Shown here: piece by piece, positions 46,286 through 58,850 of the stretch
Position numbering within the stretch: position 1 is the first letter of the stretch
Layout: each line of letters starts with the position of its first letter
Assembly: GCA_023159155.1 (NCBI GenBank)
Contig: JAJNNX010000026.1
Location: forward strand, 372,001-436,000
Direction of reading: 5' to 3'
DNA from: Ustulina deusta
Lineage: Eukaryota; Ascomycota; Sordariomycetes; Xylariales; Xylariaceae
DNA length: 64,000 bases
Made by a program: the position numbers and the translations under genes
The notes under the pieces: generated by a model
The model's database searches: none
Told to the model about the DNA's origin: nothing
Seen by the model: only the letters and a program-made list of their open reading frames with translations

Positions 46286-49200
46286 GAGTGTAGCCGCGCA
46301 GCGTTCACATTACCTAGGTACACTCCCACCACCTACCTTAGCTCGTTTCTATGCATGCTTCTCCAGTCCTTCTAGCGCCCACTGCCAAGAGAATCGGTAC
46401 CTCAGTTCCAAGTACTCCCAAGTACTCCCCACGCGGTTGGCTCAAGCCACTCGAATGTGCTGTTGCTCCCTAAATGAAGGCTACATGTGGCTTCGACCTT
46501 GCTCCCCAGGTTAAATGCGGGGGTCAGCAGTCACGGCCTCTCTCAGTCCCGGGGTCCTGTTTATTATGAATTATGAATTTCATAACTCGATACCTACTAC
46601 CTGCCCATGTACCTGCCAGTGGGTAGGTACTAGTTTTACGGTACTGCCTACTACTTCATTTGGATATAAATACAGAGAATGGGGGGTTTTTGGGCATTCA
46701 GTTATCTTCTTTTTGTCATTTTTACGAGAGATCAATGCAAGTTATTACTATTACATACATAGAGCAGGCTGCCATTACAACTTGGAGGTAGTGTACCGTG
46801 GGAGGCCCTCGAAGGATCTGATAACATTACATATAGATAGTAAAACAAGCTCTTTAGTCTGCTCGACGCCTGGTCCCTCGCATCTGTAATCCAACTATCC
46901 GAGTGCTGTGGCCCGAGAATGCGATGCGCTTGCATGTGCCAGTTATATGTACACTATGTCTTTACGTGCATGGAGCCATGCAATGAAATCATGACAAAAG
47001 CTGACGCCATTAGCGATACAGAGAATAAATATGCAGGCAAAATACCCACGTCGATTGTCCTGTCTGTGAATGCCCGGGGTTGATACAGTGGTTGTGGGAG
47101 GCATGCTATAAACTATTATCATGACTCGACAAGCGTTGTTGGTGGCCGAGCTGGTTACCCTCCGCGGATCATTTTGTTATCTCTGAGCTTCTCGTCTTGA
47201 CCCTCGGCAGCGTCCGATCTCACGGGGATCTGGAATTTCAAGGGATACCTTAGCTAGCGCGGCAGGGTCGCCGACCTATAATATGGGGGCGGAATAAAGT
47301 CGCAGAGGGAGATGGTCATCTCCACGGCCAGGTGACCAGAAGCGGAAGGCTTCGAGAAGGTCGAGAAGCCAAAGTGCCGTAGCGAAGCGGCGTTACACTG
47401 CAGCGCATTGAATAACACCATGGCGCTATAGTCTGGTCGTCGGCCAGCCTGTCTCTATCTAATTGTTGGCTCCCGCACTGCTGCCGCCGTTGAAACTTGG
47501 AGTGTTGATTGATATGCATAACGAAGTCTGCCCATCACTGTGCAGAATGCAAGCCAAGAACGCTCGCGTTGTGTTCAATTCCACTTCCCCTGCACCTCGT
47601 TTAATCTGGGAGACGTGGATGGATGAAGACACACACTGTCGTCGACAGGTGGTGGTGCTGGCGTGATTGCTACCGCCGGTTCTGCCATTGGTGCTAGTTT
47701 GCAAGCCTACACGTGTAGATACCCTACTCCTGCATCGCCATCGTAGTGCAGTGTTGGATCGGTTACGCTAAGTATAGACGTCATGAACATATTTGTCGAG
47801 AAGTTGGGGTTTGGAATCAACTGCGTTTTCGTCCAACCGCATCGAGATAGGGATCGATGATGTAGGGTCACAATCTGTCAAGTATCGGTGTAACCCAACC
47901 CCCGTCTCTCTACGACATTTTCCCGAATTCCACTGAGGACTTGTGAGATATGCGAAGCAAATGAAGCTAGGTAGTTTTGTAACTAGCAGTGTGACCTACG
48001 TCGCTCACAAGTCTATAGTAATAGTCCGTCTGGGATCCTCCCTTCTACTACAGACAGCGCGGTGAGAAGACCAAACCTAGTGTAGTTGAATTCCAATTAG
48101 AGCATGAATGACGCTAGCGTCCAAATTGTAGCAACAGGCGAGCGCCAAGGTATTCGCTTTGGTACTATCAAGTAGTGTGTGCAGTAGGATGTAGTGAGTA
48201 AGTCTCAAGTCTGTTGAAGCCCACAAGATAAACGCGGATCGGAAGTTCTTAACTGAGGTCTAGTTTTTGTTATTCGTTACAATGAGTAAAAAACAGTCTC
48301 ACACGCCGGCCACCCTACCCCCAGGCTTGCATTTCGTATCCGTATCTGCCGGTATACTACGTCTACTGGATGTAATGGCGGCTCGGGTTTTGTTATACCA
48401 GGTAGGAAGCGACTGCGTTCCTTGATTGTCGGTGGTCGCCGCCAGCTTCATTTCCCTACCGTCGACTTGAGTTTTGGATTGGGAGGGCACAAGCGACGAC
48501 TCCCCCCGCCTTCGAAGCTAGTCTAGCTGCAGGACGCAGAAGACTGGGATGGGCTTGCTTTGCCTTTCGTGGCTAAATACCCGAGAATCTCATCGCCGCT
48601 ACAACTACATGATTCATGCCATCCCGTCCTGTAGTGTATTGCCGTCGAAAAGAAGAGATTGATGTAGGTGGCTTGTCCCTTAGCTGGATAACAAGGCGGT
48701 GGTGTCCGAAAGCGGGAGCTGCATGGAACGCGACGATGGGGGTCCAAGATAACGATCGAAGCTTGATGGAAGCCCAGGAAGTTAGTCACAGTTAAATGTT
48801 GGTCTAGCGTTCATCCATGTACTTGCCTCCTGTATAATGTATAATACGATTATTTATCATACGAAGATAAGTAATAGCAACACGGGAGCCATTGCTATAC
48901 ATATCTATTCAACCCGCACATCGCTTTTGATAGTAACATGCGATTGGACGAGAGGAGAATGCCTAGGATGGAGCACGGATTCTTCAAGACCAACAGGAGA
49001 ATCTACCGAGGCTGTCAGGGGTATCGCTCATCATTACCGATCAAGTTTTAGCCTAGGTTACCTCGTCTCTCCCGTGTGACTGACGTCTGTCAGCTTCACG
49101 TTGCTGACAACTGACCTCGATGCAGTTATACCAAAAAGCCCTCTCGTGATTACTGTCACCTTCTAACAAAGACATTCGAGTATAACACGCCCACCATCTT

Positions 49201-52200
49201 CGGGGCGCACAAATATGCTGTGTGATTATCGCATATTAAATCATGGCGTCAATATCTCGTCAGCTTGCTGAAGCCACACGAATTCTTGACTACATTGGGA
49301 CCAGTCATCAAATAGGTATCCTAGCGGGCCATATACCAGCGGCGATAAACTTACTATCTAGGGCCATTCGCTCGCTTCTTAGGTGGAGAGTCTATATTAA
49401 TTATATTAATTGCACACCTTCTGGCAGACCTCCTGATAGCAAAGACGCGGTGGTCCTGCTCCTGCTCACAGATTACAACCGTGGAGGTACGCTTGGAGTT
49501 ATCTACCACGTTGAACTGAAATATATGCCGTCGTCCAGACTTATGGCGGAACATACTGTAGAGACGAAGCCCCCACAATCTTGGAAGTTGGTGACAAGCT
49601 TCCCAAAACTTAGGACTTGGTAAAGAGGTAGAGAAATACTGCGGGTTCAGGCGTGTACCGTCAGCCCCTCGGGACCAGATTGCATCAGTCATGTACAAAC
49701 TTCCGACGTCAGAAGCTCAAGGTTGCTACGTTGGGCAGTCCACTAGGACATTATTGCCATTGTTAGTTCTCGCTGTTGGCGAGCTGAGGCTATAAGAACG
49801 ATGTATTATTATAAGTAATAAGATCGACCCTATTGTTATCGCAACTCGCCAGACAAGCGCACCTTTTAATATATGAAAACTGAAGATAACAAACAAGCTA
49901 GGTATTTCTTTCATGTGAAGGCGTCAAATGACCATGCTCTAGCTTCGATGATGGTGGCGGCAGTTAACCAGGCGGGCAGGACGAACACCTGATTCTAGCC
50001 TCCCGGATAGCTGCATACCTATGAATCAGCGCTGTGGGGTGACAACGGGTTTGGTGCTGGAGACATGACAATGTAACCCACAAACATCGGCAACTAGTTT
50101 TTGGTATACGTCTTCTACATTAGCAGGATATCGTGAGACATGGTTCATGGCGCTTCTTTGCATGGTTGTTCACACTAGAGTCCTGGTATAACTGCTTTAC
50201 AGTAACACGATAACGCTCTCATATATTACCTTCTAGAGCGCAAAGATTCCATTGCCAAGTCAAGGCGGGTTCGAAACAGTAAGCAAGCATCGAACCGAGT
50301 CGAAGCTAAACGGGTTATCTCTTGAGTGGGCGTGCCAAGATCATTGAAGCTCGTCAACACTAAAAAGGCACACTGACCAAACTGCTAAACTAATGTCCCG
50401 TGTCGAGAAGCCTGTTCTCTGAGCATACCTTAACCGGAGGTATGTTACCTGTCTGCCATTCATTGTTACCAGAGATGCGCCAATAGAACTGCTTTCTGAG
50501 GTGGTAGAGGGGAGGACCCCGACGATCACTAACAGGCACCGCGCTGGGAATGGTGTGCCGTTTAACCGATGAGGCTTTGGGATCTTCGCTGCAAGCCAGT
50601 GGTTGTGATAGGTAGTTCAGAATCGAACGTTGCAGAGAGCTACCAGACGCCCCCTCCTCCCCCTCCCCCCCTCCTCACTTCGTAAATATATACGATACAG
50701 CACCATGGGGGTAGGCTCCAAGCACGTGTTAGGCGTTGTTGCGCAGGCTGATCTCGCGGTGGCCTGGAGTGGCAGTGGTAGACATGTCTCTGTTCATACT
50801 AGCAAAATGGGACCATGTCTAGACGGACAGACACATGCCACTTCTACCCTTGTCCCATCTTGATGATGCTCCGTGAAGCCCCGGACAGTGTAGTGTAGAG
50901 TGTACTGGTTCACACATGTTGAAACAATTGTACGAATAATAATAGGCCTCAGGGGTGAGGGATACACTACACTAGACCCTTTCTACAGTTCCACTCTCCT
51001 CGGTCGCGAGTGCGACGATCTCGGATGACTTAATCCAGGCTGCGAGGGGCCTAATCTCGCTATGGCCACCACTGCGCTGCTTCTGAATCCTCTCGCGCAA
51101 AACCGCTTCTAATGTTAGCTCAATGAGGGGACAGGACGGCGACACCGCCACGATTTTCCCGCTTCCTGATGTTTTCAATTCCCATACGACGTGAAAATAT
51201 AGCACAGGCAATTGAAGGACCGCCCCGCTCTCCAGAGCCCAGCGCGACCAACAAGGAAAATAAGACGCTCGTGATGTTTCACTTCTCGTACGAACGGCGT
51301 AATGTAAAATCCTTGGGGCGACTGAGGGTTTCGTGAGCCATTAGTGAGGCTGTGCGAGAGGATCTGAGAAGCAGAACTAACCGAGGCATTGATGAATCTC
51401 CGGGATGAGGCCGAGCCGATTTGACAACAAGGCAGGAATATCTATTTGTGAGCAGTACCTGGGGAGATTGAAAAGTGCATTTCCATATGATTCATCATCA
51501 TGTTCACTTATCCCACCGGGCGGCGCTTCGGTTTTGGGTACTCTTCACTTGTCACAAGTCAGGGGTAACACGGGCCATCACAAGCACAGAGCGCCAGCAA
51601 AAGACTGGAGGATGTGCACTGGGAAGTCCGCACAGATCAGTAGAAAAAACAAAGATAAAGAAAAAAAAAAAAAAAAAGGCGAAGAGGCCGAAAACCATTC
51701 CAAATACGCCGAAGAATCGTGAATTCACAGTTGACTTCGTTAACTAGTACACCCGAGGTACACTACATACCGAGTTCCGCACATTCGAATTACCTATTCT
51801 CTTGGTCACTCAGTCTGGTGTAGTTATGAGAATTCAATAAATTCAAACTTGAAGAAAAGAGGCTATAGAACAACTGCACAATACTGCTCTAAAAGAGTGT
51901 ATACAGCAGCGAAGCGCCAGCTTCGAGTGACCGATCAACAGAGAGAATGGAGGGTTAACTCTGGCCAGTTGTTGTACCTACCTTACACTACCTACTTCAT
52001 GTACCTATTGTACCTACGTAGCAGAAAGCACCTACACTACATATGCACTTAGTTCATATTGAGGGTAGGCAGAAGTCACAGGGCGAGAGGCGGGCAGTAG
52101 GCAGTAGGTAGTGTAGGCGGACATGGGAGTTACAGTGCTGTACCTGCACGTAGTGTCATCAGCCACACATTGGCACCCTCCTCCCTGCCCTACTGTCTGA

Positions 52201-53747
52201 ACTCGTCCCGTCCCCTGACCATCCTCCAACACCACCAAAGGCGCTTCTCCGGTTTATCTCCCAGGTTCAACGTTAACATTGGACAAGGCACCAAGCGCCA
52301 AGCGCCAGTGAGAACAAGTTCTCAGCACTACCGGCTAATGGTCATCAAATCATGAATTTGGTTCTTTCGAGTCACGTTCTATATCTCTATTCAACGTACT
52401 TTTCTTGGTAGCTTGTCTCATGTATCAGTCTTTCTTGTCTGCACCTCTATCTGGCGCCTATCTGGAAGCAGGTCGGAGGTAGTGTACGCTACTGTAGGTC
52501 TAGTGTACACTGCAATTGATGCGGGACGAGACGAGGCGGAGAAGTGGGAGTTGGCTTGGTAGTGCGGTGGTATGGTAGTGTAGAATGATCAAGCACCATG
52601 TAGGTACATGCGATTAAGTCTCTGCAGTAATCCCCGTCTCTGCATCGTACGCTACCTACGCTAGCGTGGTACACTAACGTTGTGCAGTGCAAGTAGTGTA
52701 GTCCTGCAGGGCACCCCCCGTCGCCGTTCTCTTTGACAAGTACCTCGGTACCCTTCCCGCTGATCACAGCGAGCGGAGTGTAGTGGCCCACTTGGAGTCC
52801 GATCTTCTGATTCGCTCCCCTCGCTTTGATTAGTGGTGCACCCCCGAAAGCCCCCCCCATCTTGATCTCACGAGCCACCCAGAGGAGGAAGCGTCAGAGA
52901 GGTCTGCCAGAGGTTCGCCATCTACCCTACCTATCTCACTGGCCATCTCGTCTCGTTTCCGCGAGCCACTGATCGGGCTCCGCTGTACAAACACAGAAAA
53001 CACACAAGACCGGGCACCCTTGTCGTTGTCTCCTGCACTAGCGGGACCCATGTTGACTCTGGCAATCCTGTTGACTCTCGACTGAGCCGTGAGCTACACG
53101 GCAGTACAGGACTTGGAGGAAGAGTGCGAGGGCCTTGCATGTGTACATCTGTACCTTCTGCTCCTCTTCCTCGAGCTCTGCCGTTACCTCGCGCGCGCTA
53201 GACGACAGAGGGGTGGGGCGGGCAGTTGTCGATGGAGGCGTTGCTTGTTTCCTACACTGCACCACACTATCTGCGCTAGTGGTGTTGAGTTGGGAGCAGC
53301 CAGGTACACTACAATGGCATGGATGTCCCAGAGCCATGTAGCCATGTAGCCAGTCCCTCCATGCCCATGTCCATGTTCGCTCATGAGCATGGGGCATGAG
53401 CATGGGGCATGGGGGGTTGAAGCGACAAGAGAGCGAGAGAGTACACATCTCGACTTATATCTCGAGCCCGCACTCACGCCCTGTCTCCGAGCTCCCCTTC
53501 TCGTGCAGTGGCTATATGACCTCTTGTTCCCGAGTCTCGCCATCCATCTTTTTCCATATTAACGCCATTTACCCACACCAGTCAAGTTGCTTCTTGTTGA
53601 TGGCCCAGACTCCTTAGTCCTTGCTTGAGCCCAGAGACAACACCACATCCACCCTGCTGGCCCTCGACTTTACCCATATGCGTGTTTGTTCGAACGCACG
53701 TTACATTCCTTCGACTATACCATCATAGTACTCCGCACTCCGCAGAC
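46286..53747. other. Gene-free region
   Basis: About 7.5 kb without a supported gene. Notable content: CT-rich tract near 50640-50675, a 17-base A-run at 51661-51677, and many TAGTGTAG-type motifs, dense at 52100-52790. The last few hundred bases are probably the promoter and leader of the transcription-factor gene. Overlapping short frames near 53038-53543 look like chance. Confidence 0.5.
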
Positions 53748-56352
53748 ATGACTGTCTCCGGCCCTCCACAGTCGAATTCGGCCAAGGACGCACAGGCGGC
53801 CCGCAAGCGCAGGAGACGGGCGCCCGCCGGGGGAGCTGCAGATGACTGCTTCACGTGCATCAAAAGGAACACAAAATGCGACCGCCGGAGGCCATACTGC
53901 TCGCAATGTCTAGAAATAGGAAACGAATGTTCTGGCTACAAGACGCAACTGACTTGGGGAGTCGGAGTGGCGAGTCGGGGCAAGCTTCGAGGTCTCTCTC
54001 TGCCTATTGCCAAGGCGCCGCCTGTTGCGCCTGTGACGAAGAAGTCGGCGACGCGGGCGAGAGCAAGCTCTGCAGTGACCCCGAGCCAGTGGAGTGATAC
54101 GGAAGAGGCTGCGCGGAGACAACACCAACGAGATGGTATCGAGCTCGGCATACATCATGGCGCTTCCGTCCCCACCACTCCCTACGGAACATATCCAGAG
54201 TATCCTAGATTTTCGCAAGCCGAGCCACCTGTGACGGTATCGCACACGACATGGGGCAATCTTCCCGCGTACGCCGGGCATATGAGCCCCCATGAACACC
54301 CGAGATTTCACAAGCTTAACACCTCCTTGGGCCATTATCCCATTATGAGTGAGCCGCTGTCTTCGTCAGTTGACTCTCTCAGCGATGTGGATTACACCTT
54401 GTCACCGATGACACACACGTTTCCCCGGGAAGAGGTGCCATTTATACATAGTCCAACACTCATCTACGAGAACTACACCAGCCAGAACTCCCCCGTACCA
54501 CAAAGTCCCGCCTCTGCCATCATGATCGACCAACGGGCGCCAACATCCTGCCCGAGCCTCGTGTATGCGCCGTCCGAGCACAGCTCTAGCCTCGGCTCGC
54601 ACCACGACTCTTTCGAGCCTCAAATGGGCCCAAGGCTGATATCGGATAGCGACACGTTGAGTAAGAGCTACTTTTAAACCCTGTGATACTGGAGCCGCGG
54701 TGACTGACGGTTGCTTAGGCGTTCCGGAGATGGACTCGTATGGCACCAGCCCGCACTCGACAGGAGCTCCTTTCTGGGGTCATTCGAATTCTCGGGACGA
54801 TGACGTGAATTCTCATTACGGATTGGAGACCGCTTCGGGTCTTCCACACCCCTCCTACGAGAGCCATCCGCTACAGGTTAGCCCTGATCTCATTAATAAG
54901 CTGCCATTCTTCATGGACTACTACGAAAACATCATGTGCCCGTCACTAGTGCTCATTGATGGGCCTAATAACCCCTATCGAGATCACATCCTGCGGCTAG
55001 CGTCGAGTAGTCGAAGCCTCCAGCATGCCATCTGTGCCCTTTCCGCGTGTAATCTGAGGATGAAGAGAAGGCTAAGTCTCGGTCAACACACCAGGAACTC
55101 CCCGTTGGCGGCAACAGAAAATGGTGGCACTGAACATGTCTCCGATGGGCATTCAGACGATCGCTCCCTATCAGAAGAACACGGTCATCGCAACCTCGCT
55201 GTCCATCTGTTGAATTTGCAGCTCAATGACCCATCAAAAGCGTGTCATGATTCAGTCTTGGCCACCATTCTGCTTCTATGCCACTACCGAATGGTTGAGT
55301 CTGGGGTGGCAAAATTCCACACACAATTTGCAGGCGTCAAGAAAATCCTCAGCATGCGAAACTCGGTAAACTTGCAAGGTTCCCGCCAGTCTGCATGGAT
55401 GGAAGCTATCTTCACCTATTTCGACTCAATTTCTGCGAGCATTAACAACCGAGAAGCCCAACTGACCACTTCTTTTTTCGGAATGTCAGCAGAAACTAAA
55501 CTCTTACCACCTGGTGCTGAGAACATAGTTGGCTGTGACCGTGAGCTTTTCCAGACCATTCACAAGCTAGGGCGCCTCAATCTGTTGTCCCAGAACCGAC
55601 CAGTCCAGACTGTGGTCCCAACACCAAGCGACCGGGGTGAGACCCCCACTACCTTTTCTCCCCTAGGTTCCCCCCTGGCACACAATCTCAAGCAGGAGCC
55701 TGGAAGCTTCTTTGGCACAACACAGCGCTACGATGGTAACGGGTTTGCGACCAAGTTTGACGAGGAGGAAATCCTTTCCTCTGGACTTGGCTCGCCACCC
55801 TTTGATGATCATCGCTCCTATTTCTGGCGAGAATGGAAGGAAGCTCATACGGCTCTCCAAGCTTGGGAGTTTGATGCCCAGCGCCTAGTCGCTTCTCTTC
55901 CCAACTCGACATCTCAAAATCAGATCCGTGATCTAAACTTCCTATCAGAGGCATTCCGATATGCTGCCTTGCTCTACATTGAGCGTCTAGCATCACCCAA
56001 TATCCCTTCCAACCACAACAATTTTCGCAATCTAGTCAGTCAGGTGATCTACTATGCGACCTCACTCGACGCCGGCAGCAGCGCCGAAAAATTCCTGCTT
56101 TGGCCTCTTTTTGTCGCAGGCAGCGAGTGCGTCAATGAGCTTCAGCAGAACATCGTGCGCAACAAATGCCGCGATATCATGTCTCGCAGTGGCTACATGA
56201 ACAACATGGCAGCCATGGACGTGTTAGAACGCGTTTGGCGCACTAACGACGTTGCGAAGCCTGGGAGCAAGTTGGGCGTCAGGACGGGTCCCCTGAACTG
56301 GACCAAGTACATCGGCGGTCCTGGTGTCGAGACCGAATGGATGATGTTCTAG
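53748..56352 (+). CDS. Zn2Cys6 transcription factor with fungal-specific regulatory domain
   Basis: A nuclear DNA-binding regulator, 848 aa from exons 53748-54660 and 54719-56352. The binuclear cluster is complete: Cys34, Cys37, Cys44, Cys51, Cys54 and Cys61 in a C-X2-C-X6-C-X6-C-X2-C-X6-C pattern, preceded by a basic stretch RKRRRRAP. After it comes the block GYKTQLTWGVGVASRGKLRG. Residues about 90-360 are Ser/Pro/His-rich and probably disordered. From about 368 (LPFFMDYYENIM) to the end lies the fungal-specific transcription factor domain of the Fungal_trans_2 type, as in Moc3-like proteins; that resemblance is tentative. An upstream in-frame extension would need a TTG start, so ATG 53748 is preferred. 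It is isolated, with no gene within 7 kb on either side, so its targets cannot be guessed from neighbours. Confidence 0.95.
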
Positions 56353-57283
56353 TGTATATGCTTTGTTTTTTCTGTTCTTTACTTGGGCACATATTTATCC
56401 AAAAAGGGAGGCTGCCGAGCTATATTTGGCTAATGGGCAATCATGGACATGGAGTTTTGTTCGGGTCTTTTCTTTCCTAGGAATTCTTTAGTCACTTGAT
56501 ATTCCCCCTTTTCTCTTTCAATTCAGTTCTTTCGTTCATATTCTCAGCTTTTCTTGTCACGATTTTGTACATTACCACCCCCGCATGAATTCTTATATGG
56601 ATGAAAGGTCTTGAGACGGGCGGATCCAATGCGGCCCTGGAAAACGGATTACAAGATACGGATTTTGTATGTATGTATGTATGTATGCTACAAGGACCTG
56701 GGAGGGTGTTGGTCGGTAGGCAGGTAGGCGGTGGTGATTGGGATGGCAACGAAACTTGGAGCATATATTACTTTGTGCATACATCATGAGATACCTGAAG
56801 CGGACAAATAAAGATATTATGGCGATTTCAGACATAGCTACAAATCTGACCAGTACAACATCTCTGCTTATTTTTATGGCACCAGGTTTTTTACCCCTTC
56901 GATTTGCTGAGGTCTCGCCTCTAGTATTTTTAAAAGCAGATAGCAGCAAACGAGGCGCTCGTCTCCAAGATCTGCAATCCCTAGACCGAAGACATTATGC
57001 AACTCGGCCATCAACTGTAAGCGAGCCACTTGACTTCTAAATTCCTATGTATTTACTTGATTTACAGTAGCATCTATCCCACGGCAATAGGACTCCTTGT
57101 TTTCAAACATTTACGCAATTCTATCTCGAATAATTGTCAAGATTTCGATATCGGCAGATAGGTAGATAGAAAGGATCTTTTGGGGAGGGTTGGCGGCTTC
57201 GTGTTCTCTACAGACAGGGCTTGTCATGTGACATTTCGATGAAGGATAACAGACTACCTATGTGAATAGGAATTTTCGGGAGT
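56353..57283. other. Spacer downstream of the transcription factor gene
   Basis: About 930 bp with a (GTAT)n microsatellite at 56667-56687. It holds the 3' end of the transcription factor gene. No gene seen. Confidence 0.55.
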
Positions 57284-58229
57284 TACCGTATTCCTCGATT
57301 ACAACTTGACCGGCGCTAATGGCTTGGCCTGCAGAAATATGCAGGAATATGCAGCACAAGCCATACCAATTTAACTTTAATCTGACTAGCTACGCGTTTT
57401 CCAACCCCCTATTTTGTATGGGTAAACAACATTTTCTAAGTAATACTCCAATCAAATAATTTTACTTCCTGCTCCAACACTTACTAATTGAAACACTAAA
57501 ACAACAATTATTTTTTACTCCATACAAATCAGCAATGCCGAATCGTTTCGCACTAATTGACCTTGTCTGTATGTACTTTAGGTCATACTTAATTTATATA
57601 GCTAACGAAGTATTTATAGACATAACCAACCAAGACCCAAACGATCATCCATTCCAAGTCGGCGAGACCTACAGTCTTTTACTCGCAACCCCCCCAACAA
57701 CCCCCCCAACAACCCTCCCAACAACCCCCCCTACAACCCCCCCTACCGATAATCCTTCGTACCGGTATTGCGGTTTATCCGGCTTGTTCGTTATGCCTCA
57801 GTGTCTATTAATAGACTTTTCCGGCCGATATAGAGGCATTGTACAAGTTCGGAACGGTTCCTGGTTATAGTGGCAAATATTACTAGGCTGTACGGTTCAG
57901 CTAGTTGTTCACCAAGCCGATATACCTGAACATTTGGAAAACGGGGCAATTAGGTGTACAGGGAAGGGCTATGTTGCTAAAAATAGCCCTAATTTTAGTT
58001 TATATTCAGTGCGGCCAGCGGAGGCATTATCGGAAACCTCCTCACAGCGGCATTTAAGTATATCAGAACAGTGGTTTTAGGAATAAACGCGCTTGGTAAT
58101 ATTCTGTTGTAAAGGAACAAATTTCTATAATAATCGCTTAAGTAATTGCTCTCTTATTACGGCTTAGTACGTAGATCATTGCATGCCAAGCCGTTAGCGC
58201 CGGTCAAGTTCTAATCGAGGAATGCGGTA
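57284..58229. mobile_element. 942-bp inverted-repeat element flanked by TA, carrying an unknown frame
   Basis: Inverted repeats of 48 bp lie at 57286-57333 and 58180-58227, with four mismatches; they start CCGTATTCCTCG and CCGCATTCCTCG. Each is directly flanked by TA (57284-57285 and 58228-58229), as expected for a TA-target insertion such as Tc1/mariner or pogo types. The interior is AT-rich and contains a plus-strand reading frame (57535-58080) with one stop. No transposase motif is visible, so the element is probably non-autonomous or decayed. Confidence 0.75.
57535..58080 (+). pseudogene. Unknown frame inside the TA-flanked element, one internal stop
   Basis: From an ATG the frame runs 111 codons to a TAG at 57868-57870 and then stays open for a further 69 codons to a second TAG. 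The first part is hydrophobic near the start, then has a Thr/Pro repeat (TPPTT units) encoded by an ACAACCCCCC-type array at about 57690-57747. Next comes a cysteine-containing stretch that includes YRYCGLSGLF and CLLIDFSGRY. I do not recognise the family. A TGG-to-TAG change could explain the break. Whether it was ever translated is not known. Confidence 0.4.
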
Positions 58230-58832
58230 TTACGTGGGTAGTGAAAGTAGGTGGATGCCCCCACCCCCGCCCTTCTTTGTTAGCATAGGTACCTATATTT
58301 TTTTGTTTATTTATTTTTACTAAGGTTGGGTTGAGAATTAGTAGAGGTAAGTACGCATAGTCTGCCAGGCAGCCTTCCACCCCACCCCCAATGAAGCGTC
58401 AGATCATATTTGAGTCGTAGAGGATTCCTGTGCCACACCAACCCCCCCCCTTCCCCCAGTTGACAGGCGTCTATCTCTCCCCCTTTACTTACCTGCCTGT
58501 CCATCCCATTCAAGCCACAAGGCGGAAATAAAAACGTCATGTTTGCGTATTTATTTCATGTCCGAGATTCGAATTATGCCAAACGACATCGTTACATCCA
58601 CATACCTGGCCGTAGGTAGTGTAGGTAGATACTAGTAGCAGGTCTACGGTGGTGTACTTAAAGCGCATGGACGTTGGAATCTCGCCTAACGGCAAGGTAC
58701 TTCAGTGAAGGGATAGTGCAGGCAGCTAGCTAGGTAGGTCTAGTCAGACCGACTAGGTCTCTGTTCGAAAAGCCGCGCCGCGGAAGCGGGATTCGCACAT
58801 GATTAAATAAGAGTGAGCTCATCCAGGCGGAC

Positions 58833-58850
58833 CACACACACACACACACA
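58833..58850. repeat. CA microsatellite
   Basis: An uninterrupted run of nine CA units, followed by two shorter GGCACACA-type runs. Confidence 0.9.

Noticed and set aside
53038..53543. Overlapping 119- and 136-codon minus-strand frames
   Set aside because: They overlap several frames on both strands in the presumed leader of the transcription factor gene and show no motif.
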